In this document: positions 39,801-54,427 of the stretch, one piece after another
Numbering within the stretch: position 1 is the stretch's first letter
Layout: each line of letters opens with the position of its first letter
NCBI GenBank assembly: GCA_012295275.1
Contig: CM022665.1
Coordinates: 13,286,476 to 13,350,475, forward strand
DNA from: Chrysomallon squamiferum
Lineage: Eukaryota > Mollusca > Gastropoda > Neomphalida > Peltospiridae
Length of the DNA stretch: 64,000 bases
Reading direction: 5' to 3'
Notes under the pieces: model-generated
Database searches by the model: none
Told to the model about the DNA's origin: nothing
The model's input: the letters and a program-made list of their open reading frames with translations, nothing else
Translations under genes and position numbers: made by a program

Positions 39801-42603
39801 CTCTACAGCTGATTATGACTTTTGTATATGTGCTGAAGTGTCTTAAACAATAATTCATTCAGTTTAATGTACTCAAGTCAAGACTGTTTGTTTAAACTTA
39901 CCAAGTTAAACTATGTATTTTACCAGTGCAATAAAGACATATCTGAAAATATGATCAGCACCTTTCTGTATTTTGACAACTCTATCTACAGAGATCAGTA
40001 TTTATAAGGAATTTTAAAATTTGATTCTTATTTAACAATTGTGTAATTTAAAATGACCACCACTGTCACATATATTCGTAAAAAATACTAAAATCTCAAG
40101 TCTTTGAAATGCAAAACAACTGTATATGAAGCAATAGTATTTAATATGTGGATAAAAAAATTAAATGAAAAGAAAAAGTTAAAAATATTGAACAATGTAA
40201 ACTTTTATTAATATTGATTTATAAATATTAAATAAATGGAATTATGTTTAAAATGTTTTGGAATTAACTGAGTATTCTGAGTAAAATAAAATAAATAATA
40301 CTGATAATACAGATTTTTAGATGATCACCAAGACATTCTGAGTAAAACTTAGTGAAACATATACACACTGAGTAAAACTTAGTAAAACCTAAATACAAAG
40401 AGTAAAACTTAGTTAAATCGAATCTGTTAGTGGAAAAATCAGTAATAATAATAATTTAAAGAAGATCCTTTAATGAAGGATAAAATCAAATGTACAATCT
40501 GATTTACATTAACAAAGTAACTGAATGTTTTTTTTCCATACATGCATATCAAAACATTCACTACTTCAACACGGTTGTGTAAAAACAAAAAGTGTTAATT
40601 TACAAATGCTAGTAAACATATAGAATACAGTACAGATTAATAATTTATATATTTTTTAATTACAGCTTTCTTCAAATTTTCTTTATTAGTAACAAAATTG
40701 TGTATATATTTAAATATACTCTCTATTTTGTCTACTTTGGAAATAAAATAATAATAATAATAATAAATTATAAAATAAATCCCCAGTATAACAAAAAAAA
40801 AAATAACAAACCCCCCCCCAAATATTCACTATCAGAAACAGTATCAATAACTGATTTTTATTAGCTTTAAACATTCTACTAGTGAAATATATTTTAATGT
40901 AAGTTTTAACAAAACCCAAGAACAAATGACTGCTGCCATATAAATAAAAAATACACTTGAACGTGTAAGTAAAAAATATATGGAAATACACATTCAACAA
41001 TTATAAGTTAACAGTTTAACTATTAAAATAAGGAGCCATCCATAATACAGAAGGGTTCTGGATAAAGTATGATGAAAATACAGGTGTGAGAGATGGATTT
41101 GCTGCCAGAGAGTCCATGCTGTTTTTATAGAAGTGTTTTTGGCTAAAATACTTATTTCAGTTTTATATTAAAGAAGAAAGATTTTGAAAATCACAACCAG
41201 GCCATTTGTTTACAATAATGAATCTGTTATTTCATCAGGTAAAATGTTCAACACTGATAGATATTTGTACTCAAAAAATGAAGAAAAAATAATGATCATG
41301 TTTATGTAAATACATAGATGGTGTGGAGTTAAAAGTCATAAAAATGTGCACATTTATGTTTTATGGATGGAGCCTATGACGATAATTTAAAACACAGAAA
41401 AAAAAGATGGAACCCCCCCCCCAAAAAAAACCCACACCTGAATATTTTGATTAAAAACTCACATTTCTAAGAAAAGTTAACTGTGTAAATAAGACATTGA
41501 GATCAGATTCAATATATTTATGGTTTATGAAATTTATGTGCTGCTTCTAATGAGAGAAAAAGAGATAATGCCTCTAAGAGGGAGAAATGAGAAATATGCT
41601 TTTGTAAAGAACCAAATGAAATATATGCATGGATTCATAAATCAGTTAAATGTTAATTTTTTTTTGTGTTTTTTTTAACTTATTATTTTTTAAACAAATG
41701 CAGATTGAATATAATGGGGAAAAATTTTACAATGCTTTAAGGAAAATGATATAAGCTTTTAAAAGGAAGAAAATTTTATATAAAGGAAGAAAGTGTGACA
41801 TTTTTAAATACAAAAAATCATATATATATTAAAATAAATTAAAATGTGCTGTGCACCTTCTTAAACAGATAACAGTAAAGTGCATGAATATATATACAGG
41901 CTTATTATTTAAGCAGTTGAAATCAATGATATGTTTTAAAAAGAAAAATAATATTATTAACACATGCAATAATCAAAATAGAAAAAGATAAAAAGAAAAG
42001 AAAAAGGGGAACATTTTACAAATGTATATATAAAAAATAGGATTGTCATAAAATGATCAAGGATTTTAAATAAAATGAAATGCAATGTACAGTTTAAAAA
42101 CAAACATTTTTTTATTAAAAAAGTGCAAAGCATAAAAGCAAAAAGTTTGAAAACTGAAAGACCAAATAATTTTTTGAAAATTATCTGGAATGTGCTTTTT
42201 TTCATAGCAGATTGATTGTATATATTTATCTGTGTTGTAAATAACAAAGGCAAATTGGTATTAAGGCACATAAAACTGTCACATACTCAGACAGCTAATA
42301 ATAAAGCATAACATGTATTCAATTCATTTATATCTGCAACACAGATGTGAACATGTGGCATACCTTCACAAAGATTTCAAAAATCATAATCACAATAAAT
42401 TAATTTGTTCTTTATCTTACTAAAATAATAAGATGAAGAAAAAGAAGAAGAAACAAATTAAAAAAATAAAAACAAACAATAACAATGTAACATATAAAAT
42501 CAAGTACAAAGCATAAACACAACAGATGCAAATAATATAATCAAATAAATATACATATTTGTTCTTCATATATATAATATAAAAGGAAACACAAAAGAGA
42601 CAG

Positions 42604-42604
<1 letters not shown>

Positions 42605-42654
<50 letters not shown>
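42605..42654. repeat. (TA)n(CA)n microsatellite
   Basis: About 18 TA units pass into CA units. Confidence 0.9.
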
Positions 42655-43960
42655 TAACATAAATTGAAAATAATAATAATAATAAATATAGAAAATTTCT
42701 CCATTTAATTATCCATAGTCTCATAAAACCCAACAAACACTCAAGCAATGTAACATTCTGAAAAACCTAAAATACAATTTATTTCATTAATTTTCTCAGT
42801 CAGCAATAATACAAGCTTATTCATTATTATTTTTTTTTTTTATAAATTTCTCAAGCTAATTTGTTTTTTAAATATATTTTACAAGTTCATTTTTTAAATA
42901 ATTTTCACATTTTTAAATAAATTTTAAATAAATTTTTATATTAATTACACAAGTTCAATTTTTTAAATAAATATCTCAAATTCATTTTTTTTTAAATAAA
43001 TTTATCAATTTCATTTTTTATTTTTACAAATGAACAATAAAAATTCTGATTTTGTTTTTTAAATTCTCATATTGTTAATAGCAAGTATTGCAGCTATAAT
43101 CAAAATATAAATTTTTTAATGGAAAGTTCTGTTGAAACTGGTAAATAAGCAATAACTGGTAGTTTAGCAATTGTCCTCACTGTGTATATATTGTTAATTA
43201 TTACTTGTTTAAAACATAGTAACTTTGATCAAAAAGTATTGTTAAAAATCTAAAATTTCATACTGTGTTCTGACTTTGAAAAAGCTATGAGTAGATTCTG
43301 AGTTCTAAGAAACATAAAATAATCTTGTGTTAAAATTATTTACAAAAATAAATAAAAATAAATTGGATAACACAATAAATTAATAAAAATACTATTGGTA
43401 CAGATATATCTTTCGTTTTTTATATATTAAAATTAAAAAAAATTAAATTAAAAAAATGGAACATTACTAAAATAAAATTAACAAAGAAAAAAAATATATA
43501 TATATATATATAAAAATAAATGAACAAATTCTGATAGACCACTTTTACAGAAAGTTAAACTACAGCAGCATAAGCGCAGTACAACAAAATAAAAAATCGA
43601 ATGTGTAAATAGAATTTGAAATTTAAAAAGGTAATGAGGTTAAATATGAAATATTAACATAAAATAATAATTACAAATACTATCATTAAAAACATGTTTT
43701 AAAAGTAAATAAACAAAAGCACATATCTGCACATATATAAAAAATAATGATATGGCAAGAGCAAAACGTGCTTTCAACATATTATATTATAATACACATA
43801 GATATTTGAATGTTTTAGCCACTGCACTGTCAATATGACATAAGCCTCTGGTATTATTTTTCTGTACATTAAGGCACACACTTTTTCTTCTGTAATACAT
43901 TTTATGAAGCACATACAATATGAATGGTTATCTGTTTTTTCCAATGGAGTGACAGGCATA

Positions 43961-43966
43961 TTTATT
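43961..43966 (-). promoter_or_regulatory. Candidate poly-A signal of the START gene
   Basis: AATAAA on the minus strand, 136 bp after the TGA stop at 44102. The hexamer is common in DNA this AT-rich, so only its position supports it. Confidence 0.35.
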
Positions 43967-44101
43967 ACAACCTAATATTGTTGATAATGATTCAGCCTAT
44001 GCAGGTTATATACAGGTTACTGGACTGGCTGTTATAGATAATCAGTCCTATTTTGACTGCAGACTATTAGTTGTATTTTAATCTCTTGACCTAATCACCA
44101 A

Positions 44102-47100
44102 TCATGTATTAACCATGGGAGCTGATTTCCTTCTAGACATCATCACAGCTGGCTTCAGATATTGCTGCAGGAAGGAAATGCCCAATGGTTGCCTAGCAAC
44201 CATTTCTTCAAAAGGATATCTTTCTGAATTTGATTTAGATGGACCAAAATCAATCTATATGGAAAAATGAAATAAATAAACATAAACATAAACATAAACA
44301 TAAACATAAACATAAACATAAAAATAACACTAACACTAAATATAAATACTTTTAGTCAGAAGATTAATACAAAATTATTAAAATGTCTCTAATTAAAAAA
44401 AATTAAGACAACAGTTGTAAGTTAAATACATTTTTTTTTTACCTGCATAAGGTAAGTAACCATAGAACATGTTTTTCTGTCTTTCCTCACTGGTTCAATA
44501 ATCCAGCCACTCGGAAGCACCTAATAATGGAACAAGAAAATCACATTTGACTAATTCATTTATTTTAATCATTTCCAAACAAAGCTGCCACTTGGTATAC
44601 CAAGCTTTTATTTTTAACTGTCTTAACTATTTATTATCATTATTATGTTGTTGTAGTTGCTGGTATTATTATTATTATTTTTAATTAAATAAGTTAATAT
44701 TAACACCACTTCTACTCTTGACAAATAGTTAACTTTGTAAATATTCTTTTTAACTTTCTGAACTGACATTTAACCTCTATTGTATTTATAGTTATTATTA
44801 CTGCTTAGTAAATATTTAATTTTTTGGATAAATTCTGACATAATTTTAACCTTTTTTTTTGTAAATATTTAATCTGTTCACCATAACTTAACAATGTCAA
44901 GTAATAAGAAACAAAAAAAAAAAACATTCCACACAAACTACACACATATATTTTGGTTGACATTTAACCTTTATCAAATTATATTCTGTTTGTTTCACCT
45001 TTGCCCTGACTGTGCCAGGTTGTAGAGGAACTTTATAGTCTACTGACTCATATGTGAGAACATATCTATCACTCTCCACCCTCTCACTCTGTAACATACA
45101 GATATCACAGGCCTCTTTCTTCAGTAACTGTTGAACCTCATGATACATGTGAACTAGAGAACAAAAAATAATATTTAATAAAAACTACTATTTAGAGTAA
45201 TAGTGAGGATGGCATGAAAATAAAAAGATGATCAAATCCACAATCTGAGAGAAAATATCCTAACAGAAATCTCATTTTTCACAGCCACCATTTTATACTT
45301 GGAATAACATGCAATTATCTTTAATTTGATTTACCACACCTCACACTGACTGTCCAGGACTTTGAATACAAATCTCAGTTTACTATATCATATGAAGATT
45401 TCACTTAAGTGAATTTTACTATAAAATATGTAAGTTTTCCAAAATATATAGATAATCAATTATTCATTATCATTAATATTATTAACATTATAAAAGCATT
45501 TAGTGATTATCACACTACCATAACTGTTAAGATTTTGTATTATCTGTCACATTTATATCTTTTTATATTTAATTAACATTTTAATACTTACCTATTTTGA
45601 TAGTGTTTCCTATTGTTTCCAAAATGTCAACTTTCTGTAACAGTAAGAAACTTATAATGTATAAAGTTATAATTTACTAAAATATGAATAAAATGTTTAA
45701 GTGTAATTCCTAAAAACTGAAATATGATAATGGCAGAAACAGTTTTAACTCATTATTATTCAGTAAAATTATAACAATTATTTTGCTAATGGTCCTTACT
45801 TTGATATGGTCAAGAGGCTTGATTAATTCTCATTCAGAAAGATGTACAAGTGCTAGGTTAGGTTTTTGGGAGAATTAATTAATGGTATTGGTAAAAAGGT
45901 AAAGGCTACACTAATACTGATGAGTTAACCCAAACAGTTTGTCAGGAACTGGTTGATCACAGCTCAGTGCACAATTTTTCTAGCAAATGTTCAGTTCAGA
46001 AACAAAATATTTTTCTTTAATAAAAGAACATTATAAGAGAATTTTCTATGACTGTGTAAAACAATTCAGCAATTTTTATGGCAAACAAATCATATTTTAT
46101 ACATTTAGGAACGTAGTTTTAAATCTTCTGGATTTGATTTATTAAGTGTATCAGTAAGTTAATTTTAAAGGTATAACAGAGTAGAAAATGTGTGATTGTA
46201 AGTACATATTTAATTAACTATTTTCACAGTATAGAAAATACAAGATTACATAAATATGTATTAATTCATAATACAGACAGTATTTGACTGTGTAAGTATG
46301 TACTTAAGTAAAGAATATTTACTTTGAGTGATTCATCATATGTAAATCGTGTTCTAGGATTGCGTACAGCATCCCAGACAGTCTGAGCAGGAGCCTGAAT
46401 CAAACCTTTACCAAGATAACTGAAACAGACAGAATCAATAATTTTCAAACCTTTCAAAACTTGTTAATAAACAAATCAAACCTTTCAAAAATATATCAGA
46501 TTAACAATTTTGTGAATGTAACTAATATTTTAATTTCTGTTATTAATGTAACAAAATATTTATACATCTTTCTTTCTTTTTTGTTACCAGATAATAGATT
46601 TTGTAATCATTTAGACTGTACTATTCAGGCTTTGACTGGGCAATCCAGTCACCAATGATCACAAATACCAAGTTGGTCTATGTGAGTATAATACATTTTA
46701 TTTTTTCATTTTGGGCTGTAACAGTAACATTTAAGTGATCTGCTTATATTCAATATTTTGCATTTCACTCTCTCACAGATTTATGGATCAAATACTATCA
46801 GCAGGCACTTTCATTCACACTTTGAATAATTAATGCCTACAGTTGTTAATTTTACTTTATTTATTAGATTATATTTGGAAAATGGTTGCTTTCTTCCAAC
46901 TTCAAGGTCAGAAGAAAAAGACAGAAAAATCAGACAAGAAAAAGTGTTGTATATTGAATTTAAAAACTACTGATCTAACTTGCCTTTGCACAGTGCTTCC
47001 AGGCTTGAATATTCTTTTTAAAACTACAACATCACTGTCAAAGCTGTAAAATCTGAAAATAGTTTGTTACTTTCCATCAAAATATATTCTTCAACATTAC

Positions 47101-50100
47101 TGTTTTATATTCTGTGTCAGTAATCAAAATTAATAAAGAGAAGGCAATTTCAAAATTATATCATGAATATTCGAAGAAATAATGCACAACTTCAGATATA
47201 ATTCTGTTTTAGTAACATTTCTAAAAATTGACATCAACAGCACATACAAATACAGAGAAAGTCAGAGACAAACAAAGGATTATTTGAGGTATGTTTCACA
47301 CACAACTTACATCCAGCCTTCAGAGACTTCTGTTTGGTTATCCAGTGTCTTGTCCAATTTTACACAGGATGCTTTTAATGCCTGAATAAAAAATACACAA
47401 TATTATATAACAGTTTATATATTACATATATGCACATAAATTCCTTAGTGTGTTAATGCATCTTTCTTTCTTTTTATGTAAATGTATAGATGTATATTCA
47501 CAAGTACATGTGTTTTCATAACTTTATATGTACAAATATATTATCTGTGGATGTGCCTCTGTATGTTTCTGTATATATCAAATAATCATTTTGATACCAA
47601 ATATTTCAAATTTTTGGCAACAAGCTATTATGAATAATCAGTAATAAAGTATAATTAAGTTTACTTTCTTATAACATTAATGATTACGTAATTACTTATT
47701 TTTGTCATGCTATCATTTAAAAATGATAAAAATAAAAATAAAATAAAACAACAACACAAAAAATTATACTTTAAAATGAGCTCAGAACTGTGATATTTAA
47801 TAAGAAAGTTGATTAAATTACAAACCTGAGCTAACACTTCGGCAGCTGCCTGATTTGCCTGCACTTTATAGTTTGTACATTCTGGATCTAAATAAAACAG
47901 TAACTAATATATATATTCATAGGCAGAATCAATCTATAATTAATGTTACCAACAAAAATTATGAACAATTAGGAAAGTATTTTGATTTCTACAGATATAT
48001 TTTTAATTCTAAATATATCAAGAACAGTATATAACAAAATTACTTTGTTTTTCTTCATATATAATACAAATAATTTCCTACTATTTCATACTTGATTTTA
48101 CTAACAATGAAATTATAGTTTGGTACAGTCTTGTTTGTCTGCAAATGTAAACACTTACATATTTATTTTATTTTATTATTTTATAAAGGCAAATTATAGT
48201 AATTTTACTTTTTATATTGAATATTTTATTAAAAAAAGAAAAAGGAAAAAACATTGTCTATAAAATACTGTAATTAAACTACCAGATGCAACAAACGTAT
48301 ACATATTTTTTAAAACTCTAAGGAAAGCATCATGCCCACACAAACTGTAAACATGCTTGTTACCAGAGATAAACCAATTGTAAATACCAATGTTCTCTGC
48401 TTCTTCTTCCACAGAATCAGGTGTCTGTTGCCTGTCCATCTGACTTCTAGGTGAGCTCCGACTAGTGACATCACTTTGTGATCTCTGTAAAGCTTTCTTT
48501 CTGTGTTTTGGAGTGATGTCATTCTGTGACAATGCAGAATCTGTTCTGTCTGTAGATTCTCCCTCAGGATGACTCTTAATATCACCTTCTGAGCCTGATG
48601 CTGTGGACTGGAAACGAAGGATGCTGGAACACAACTTAAATTCCTGTTTCTGTGACTCCATCATACTTGTTCCTTGAGCTGTTCTTTCAATGAAGTTTTT
48701 AAATTTGGTTAGTAATTTTGTATGCCGTTTTGAATCTGATTTGGGATCAGGGGTAACATTTTCAGACAAGGGTTGTTTCCTTGGTGTTGAACATTCCTCA
48801 GGAAGGGATATACTTAAAAAGGGGGTGGTTAAAAGTCTGCGATGGCCAAGATATTCATCCAGGGAGCAGAGAAATGCTGCAACCACGTCAACTGAATCTG
48901 AAGAACCTAGATGTCTGTTCCATGTTGCTATGGTGACAAGACTTTGATCCACTTCTAGAAAAGCCACATACAATTAAGGATTGTTGTAAAATTTATTAAA
49001 AGCATAGCTGTGAAATAAAACATCAACAGAAAATAGGCCAAAAAAATTATAATTATAAAATACAATTGTTAAATAAAAATTTAATATTAAAAAAAGAAAA
49101 GAAAAAAGAAACAACAATTTTAGTATGGTAGCACTTGAATAGCAATTTACTTAAAGTTGGATTAACAACATCACAAAATTTAAAAAAGGTACATTTGCAT
49201 TAAACATATGTCTCTGTAATAATAGTATAAAGTACAAAATTAAAAGGAATTTAAATGTTCTACTGAAATAAATAATTTTTACTATCAGATGTATATTTTA
49301 GTTAGATGTGGTTTGTTTTACTTGGATATTATTTCAAATTGTTTTTATGATATTGGTAGTGGTCCCATGTACATTTTCACTGATATGTTGATAAAATGCA
49401 CAGATTAATCATAACTTGTTATCTAAAAATGTAACAAAATACACTGTGGTAGTTCAAAATTTTCTGAAACGTTTTTGCCTTTTCGATGAATTCATTTTCT
49501 TATTTCAATACCCACTTATAACCAAAAGGAATTTTGTAAATTTACCAAATATATCTAAATTATAAGCTTATTTGTTATTTTCCTTCATAAATGTCTAAAG
49601 CTGAAAATATTCTTCATATTTTATAATACAAATTTCATTAAAATTAAATATATTACACTGTAAATATTAACAGGTATTTTTTAACAGACATCAATCACCA
49701 CTAAGTATATTTAATTGAGAAAGAATTGTTTTACCATAAATAAAATGTCTGTCACAAACATGCTAAAAGACTGAACATTAAAGCATACATTGATCAAACC
49801 TAATGACTAATATGTACATGTCAACAAAAAATATATTGACTAAACCAACATTCTACATGTATCTGTCACTAACAAGCCAAAACACAGAATATTAAACCTA
49901 ATATTGGTTAAATCAATACATGTTACCATATGCTGTATCTATTGAACCATATAATGATATATTATAACAGAATTTTATACATCTGTTGCTAACAAGCCAT
50001 GAAACAGAATATTAAGTCTAATAGTAGTAATACTGACCAGTTGATTAAATAAATACCAGTTACCACATGCTATGCATATTAAACTATATATTACCTAAAC

Positions 50101-53100
50101 TGACCTTTAATGCCAAACCAAATTTCTAGAGGCTGTCAGAGATAATCATGTACCTGTTACCCACATGCCACACATATCAAACCATATATTAACTAAAGCG
50201 ATCTTCAGTGCTGACTATTAAGTATTATATGGACCAAACCAGTTTCTTGAGGCAGCCAGAGACAGATATAAACCTGTTACCCACATGCCAGGTGACATAA
50301 TATTAAACCGTATACTGACCAAACCAACCTTCAACAGGCTGTGTGAGATAGAACTCCCAAGTTTGGAGTTCCTCATTCATCTGCAAAAACCAGCAACAGC
50401 CATTGTCTTCACGATGCCAGTATCTGCAACAGTGTAAACAATATTGCTATGATTCACAAATCAGTTTATTTAAATCTTGTTTATTATGTACAGTTCTGGT
50501 CATGGAGTTCCAAAATATTTTAAAGGACATCCACGTAGAAAAAGTGTGAGTATAACCAATTTGAATTACTAAAATACCTCTGATACTTTTGGATAATAAA
50601 ATAAAATGTAAAACTAATACCAGTTCTTGTCAGCCCTGTAAAATGTTACACTTATAAAATATATGAACATTTTTGTCCTCATAATAAAGTGAAAGAAAGA
50701 AAGAAAGAAAAGAAAAATGAATATGAAAAAACAAAATCAATTCAAACAAAAGTGTACTCATTCAGTGTAAATAAAAATAATTTTATTAGTAATTCTTAGA
50801 AAAGATATTAGATACAAGACTGTCCTAAGGTTTTCTTGTGTTTCACAGAATTACAGAACTGTCAGTGCAAGTACTTAGTTTTGTAAAAAAATAAGGAACA
50901 ATAAAGCAAATTTATGAAATTCTTTTCTAAAAGGAGAAATACATTGTGAATCACTGAGAAACACTGGTGCCACCTTGTGGTTCTGTAAGAACACTGGGCA
51001 GTGGTAGAAATCATATTTATTTATAATTATATAAATGATTATAACTACACTACATAATTCACTGTACTTGTATCACACAAGTATTTGAAATGGGAGTTCT
51101 GAAAAATAAAAGGTTATGAACCACTGGCTTAGATAATACCTAGATTACTTATTATAATACTTAAAGCATCAAAAAGATGGTAAAGTACCTTTTGTATTCT
51201 TGTGTTGTTGTTTCAGTGACATTAGATTCCCACCACTTATCAAACCACCTTGATTTTGGTGAACAGATTCTTTCTTCTGTTATAATGTCATGTTTTACAG
51301 GAACTGAGGATACTCCTTTCACTTTGGAGGAAATTTCTAAAGCAGAAACACCTTTAACTGATGAAGTGGCTACTACTGCTGGCTTCCATTCACATGTCAA
51401 CTTGATGTCTTTGAAAATCTGTAGTAATGCCTGAAAACAAAATTTGTTTTGTTTGTGTCTTAACTATTAAAATAATTTGTAATTTTGATGGTGGAAACAA
51501 AAATACAATTTACACAGAGTGGGGATGCAGCAATTTACAGTCATTTATTCAATCTTTCATATATTATTTTTCACATTTCTGCATATACAAGCAATAGTAA
51601 TAAAACAAATGAGAAAATGTTTTCTCCAAGTATCCTCATAAAACTATTATCTTAATATCATTCTATATCAGTAGCAGAAATGACATACAAATTTTTTTAA
51701 TAATTATCAAATGATTTAATAGCCATGGTTGGAACAAATAACATGAAAACAGTATGATAATCATGAAAATAGTCTATGAAAACAAATGAGTGGCTATCAT
51801 TTTTTTTCTTCTTTTTTGTGTCCTTTCAGATTCTGTCTTAATATCTTATAGTTATAAAGTAAATCATTGGCAAAGGTATCAATCCAACATGTTCCTTTTC
51901 ACATTTTAGTTAAGTGCATCCTCTGTGCTTTTCATATATTTGTTTTATTACTATCATACTTTACTATAAGCTATGCTTAATTCCTTGGTACCAATAAAAC
52001 AATCATTTAATTGTATACGAAAAGAATTCAATCATTTTGTTTGCACCTTTACAGATATACTTAATGTATCATGATAGATATTATTTTTAACAAGAGACAG
52101 ATTTAGATAAAAGCTGCCAATTTAAAGAAACTGAACATAATTCTGGACCTCTCAAAATATCAGTTCATTTATTGCAAAGCTTCAGTTTCTTTTAACTCTG
52201 TAGTTACCCATGTCTAAATTTAACTCTGTTATTACAGAAGTTCAAACCTGTGAAGATGCTCTCAGTTTGCAGAAACTACTAAACACTTTGATGCTGGCTG
52301 TGTTGAAATTGAGAGGAACTGTAAGGTAATTAAACCAAACACGATGTCCATGGCTGACATGATCTATCTTCCAACCTTTGTGACATGACACTGGAAATGG
52401 CTGAAATTATATGCATTATCATCATCATCATTATTTGTGTAAATAGCTGAAACTAGATATAGCAGTGAAGCTTGTGAAACAGTTCTAACAATGTCTCTAA
52501 ACTAATATATACATGTGTGTGTTATAGGGTGTGTAATAGGAGATATATCATATCTTATAATCAATGTGATGTAGAACACAAAATTATATGTGGGTCTGTG
52601 TTTTTAGGGCAAACATAATTAATACAAGGTATGTAGTCTATAATCTGAAATGAATTATTTCAGATAACTGTTATACTTTATAATACTGAGATATATTTTG
52701 TTATGAATTTCCTTATAGCATTACATAGTAATAATTGTATAAAGTTTTAAAACTCAGTTACTATAAAACAAATAATTACAACATTGAGTTGCATGATTAA
52801 TAATAATAACTGGACACCAAAAAGCTTAAATAACTTATATTCACCTTTGATACTTTTAAAAGATCCATTACTTCTTCTGCAGTAAACTGTTCCTGATTCT
52901 AAAATTTAAAAAAAAAAAAAAAAGTTGAATCTTATATGCACCCCACCCCTCTGAATGTACAATCTTTTTCATACTAAATGCTTCAATATACATCTTTGGC
53001 TACATTTACAAATTGTTGTTTTTAAATCTGTTATAAGAATATGGTGAGATATTCTGAGCAGTATTGACAAATTCAGAGAACGGGCAAATTATATTCTCTT

Positions 53101-53333
53101 CAAATTTCAAGTATTATTACTGAGAGGCCTGTAATTAGCAGCCTGCATAACACAGTTGATAGTTTCTTAGTCATGTTACTGTGACAGCTGGCTTTTAATA
53201 TGTACATTACCAAAACCTCTGTGTATCATGGCTACTGCCCCTTTGAGAATATTATATTGTATTATAAATAAAAATAATAATAATTAAAATTATTTTTTCT
53301 TTTAAATTGTTGTCATGTTACTTACATTTCTAG

Positions 53334-53399
<66 letters not shown>

Positions 53400-54148
53400 G
53401 TGTGTGTGTGTGTTTCTCTGTATAGTTTCCAGATTATTTGGAACACAAAAACACTTCTAGAAAATTCTGGCTAAAGTATTAATACAGATTTAGACTACAT
53501 TTCAAGCAATTTAACTGCTAAGTATAATCTTAATTACCAAATGGATAATTTGTAAAAGTGACAATGAATATTTCAATGGATGTGAATGGATATAGTGGGT
53601 TATTTGTGTCTTCTTGCATTACTTCTTCTTTTTTTTTTTTTATTATAATGTAATACCTACCTAACAGTCTGTTTTAAACATTCTGTGTGAATGATCAGAT
53701 TTTAAAAATTCTTTAAAATTATAATGAAATGTGTAAGGCTACTGCTTCAAAATAAAAACATAAAAGTCCTTGCTGTATGACTCTCTTTAAATTAATCAGT
53801 TGTTGCAAAAAACGAAGGTAGATCAGTCTAAATGTAAGATTATTATTATTTAATGTGAAATATGTTAACATCATCATTAAATCATGCAGTTAATAACTGA
53901 GTTATACAATCGAATCATACATGGCGGACAACCTGTTGCTTTGCGAATCATTACCATACTAAAACAGCATCACTATATATATTTACAAACTGCAACCAAA
54001 ATAAATAAACATAAATAATAATAGTTTAAACCTTGCTGAATACATAAGCTCGTCCACTGATCCATCCTAGAAGGGATAGGTATCTGAAACTTAAAAAAAC
54101 TAAAGAGACCAGAATGCTAGCGAAAGCGGATAGATACAGCAACTCCAT
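44102..54148 (-). CDS. Membrane-anchored START-domain protein with a second, divergent START-like region
   Basis: Thirteen exons join in consistent phase: 54032-54148, 52845-52898, 52248-52400, 51189-51430, 50329-50423, 48388-48954, 47826-47887, 47311-47381, 46323-46419, 45592-45634, 44999-45153, 44443-44520, 44102-44254; 628 residues. An upstream in-frame stop and a strong Kozak context support the ATG. Residues 4-32 are hydrophobic (signal anchor). Residues about 45-260 look like a divergent START domain: ASSQALLQIFKDIKLTCEW, KRYWHREDNGCCWF, and a closing helix VVAAFLCSLDEYL. A Ser/Lys-rich linker (about 262-410; RSQSDVTSRSSPRSQ) follows. Residues about 420-600 are a clear START domain: GKGLIQAPAQTVWDAVRNPR, KKEACDICMLQSERVESDRY, VRAKVLPSGWIIEP and MVTYLMQIDFG. 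START domains bind sterols, phospholipids or ceramide in a cavity. Ligand and human orthologue are not evident to me. Gene structure confident; the first START is an inference. Confidence 0.85.
44281..44322. repeat. (CATAAA)7 hexanucleotide repeat
   Basis: Seven perfect CATAAA units in the last intron of the START gene, about 25 bp from the final exon's acceptor. Confidence 0.95.
51085..51135. mobile_element. hAT-like end (remnant)
   Basis: Read on the minus strand, GCCAGTGGTTCATAACCTTT resembles the CAGTGGTTC ends of hAT elements. It lies 50 bp from exon 4 of the START gene. A matching end was not found. Confidence 0.3.
53334..53413. repeat. (TG)n microsatellite
   Basis: About 40 TG units with one CG variant, in the first intron of the START gene. 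Confidence 0.95.
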
Positions 54149-54339
54149 ATTTTCACTCTTCCTGATATGTACGCAACAGAGATTCACAATTATCTACACT
54201 GTCCATGACTCATTCTGGTATCATGTGTTACCAAATTTTAAAATCGACTTATCCGTAGGTTGTATTTTTCTTCAAGCTGCATTTAATTTCCAGTCATGTG
54301 ATGTCGGCTGTCGAAGTTTTGTTTGTTTAGGAAATAAAT

Positions 54340-54356
54340 ATGGAGTTATTTCCCTT
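54340..54356 (-). promoter_or_regulatory. 17-bp promoter-proximal word upstream of the START gene
   Basis: This is the minus-strand copy of AAGGGAAATAACTCCAT, 191 bp before the START-protein ATG. It sits directly next to the TTA/poly-T tract at 54359-54424, which may help keep the promoter nucleosome-free (inference). Confidence 0.45.
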
Positions 54357-54358
54357 AC

Positions 54359-54386
54359 ATTATTATTATTATTATTATTATTATTT

Positions 54387-54424
<38 letters not shown>
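54359..54424. repeat. (TTA)n plus poly-T tract
   Basis: About eight TTA units followed by about 37 T. It stands immediately upstream of the 17-bp word in the START gene promoter region. Confidence 0.9.

Positions 54425-54427
<3 letters not shown>

Larger units (their letters stand above)
36506..43960. other. Intergenic region MED29 / START gene
   Basis: Very AT-rich with no coding exon I can support. Contains microsatellites at 36672-36736 (TAA/TTA), 36793-36863 (CA), 42605-42654 (TA/CA) and several poly-A runs. Confidence 0.55.

Noticed and set aside
42420-42748. Tyr/Ile and Val/Cys repeat ORFs
   Set aside because: Translation of the TA/CA microsatellite.
48690-48947. 85-codon plus-strand ORF
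   Set aside because: Antisense of exon 6 of the START gene.
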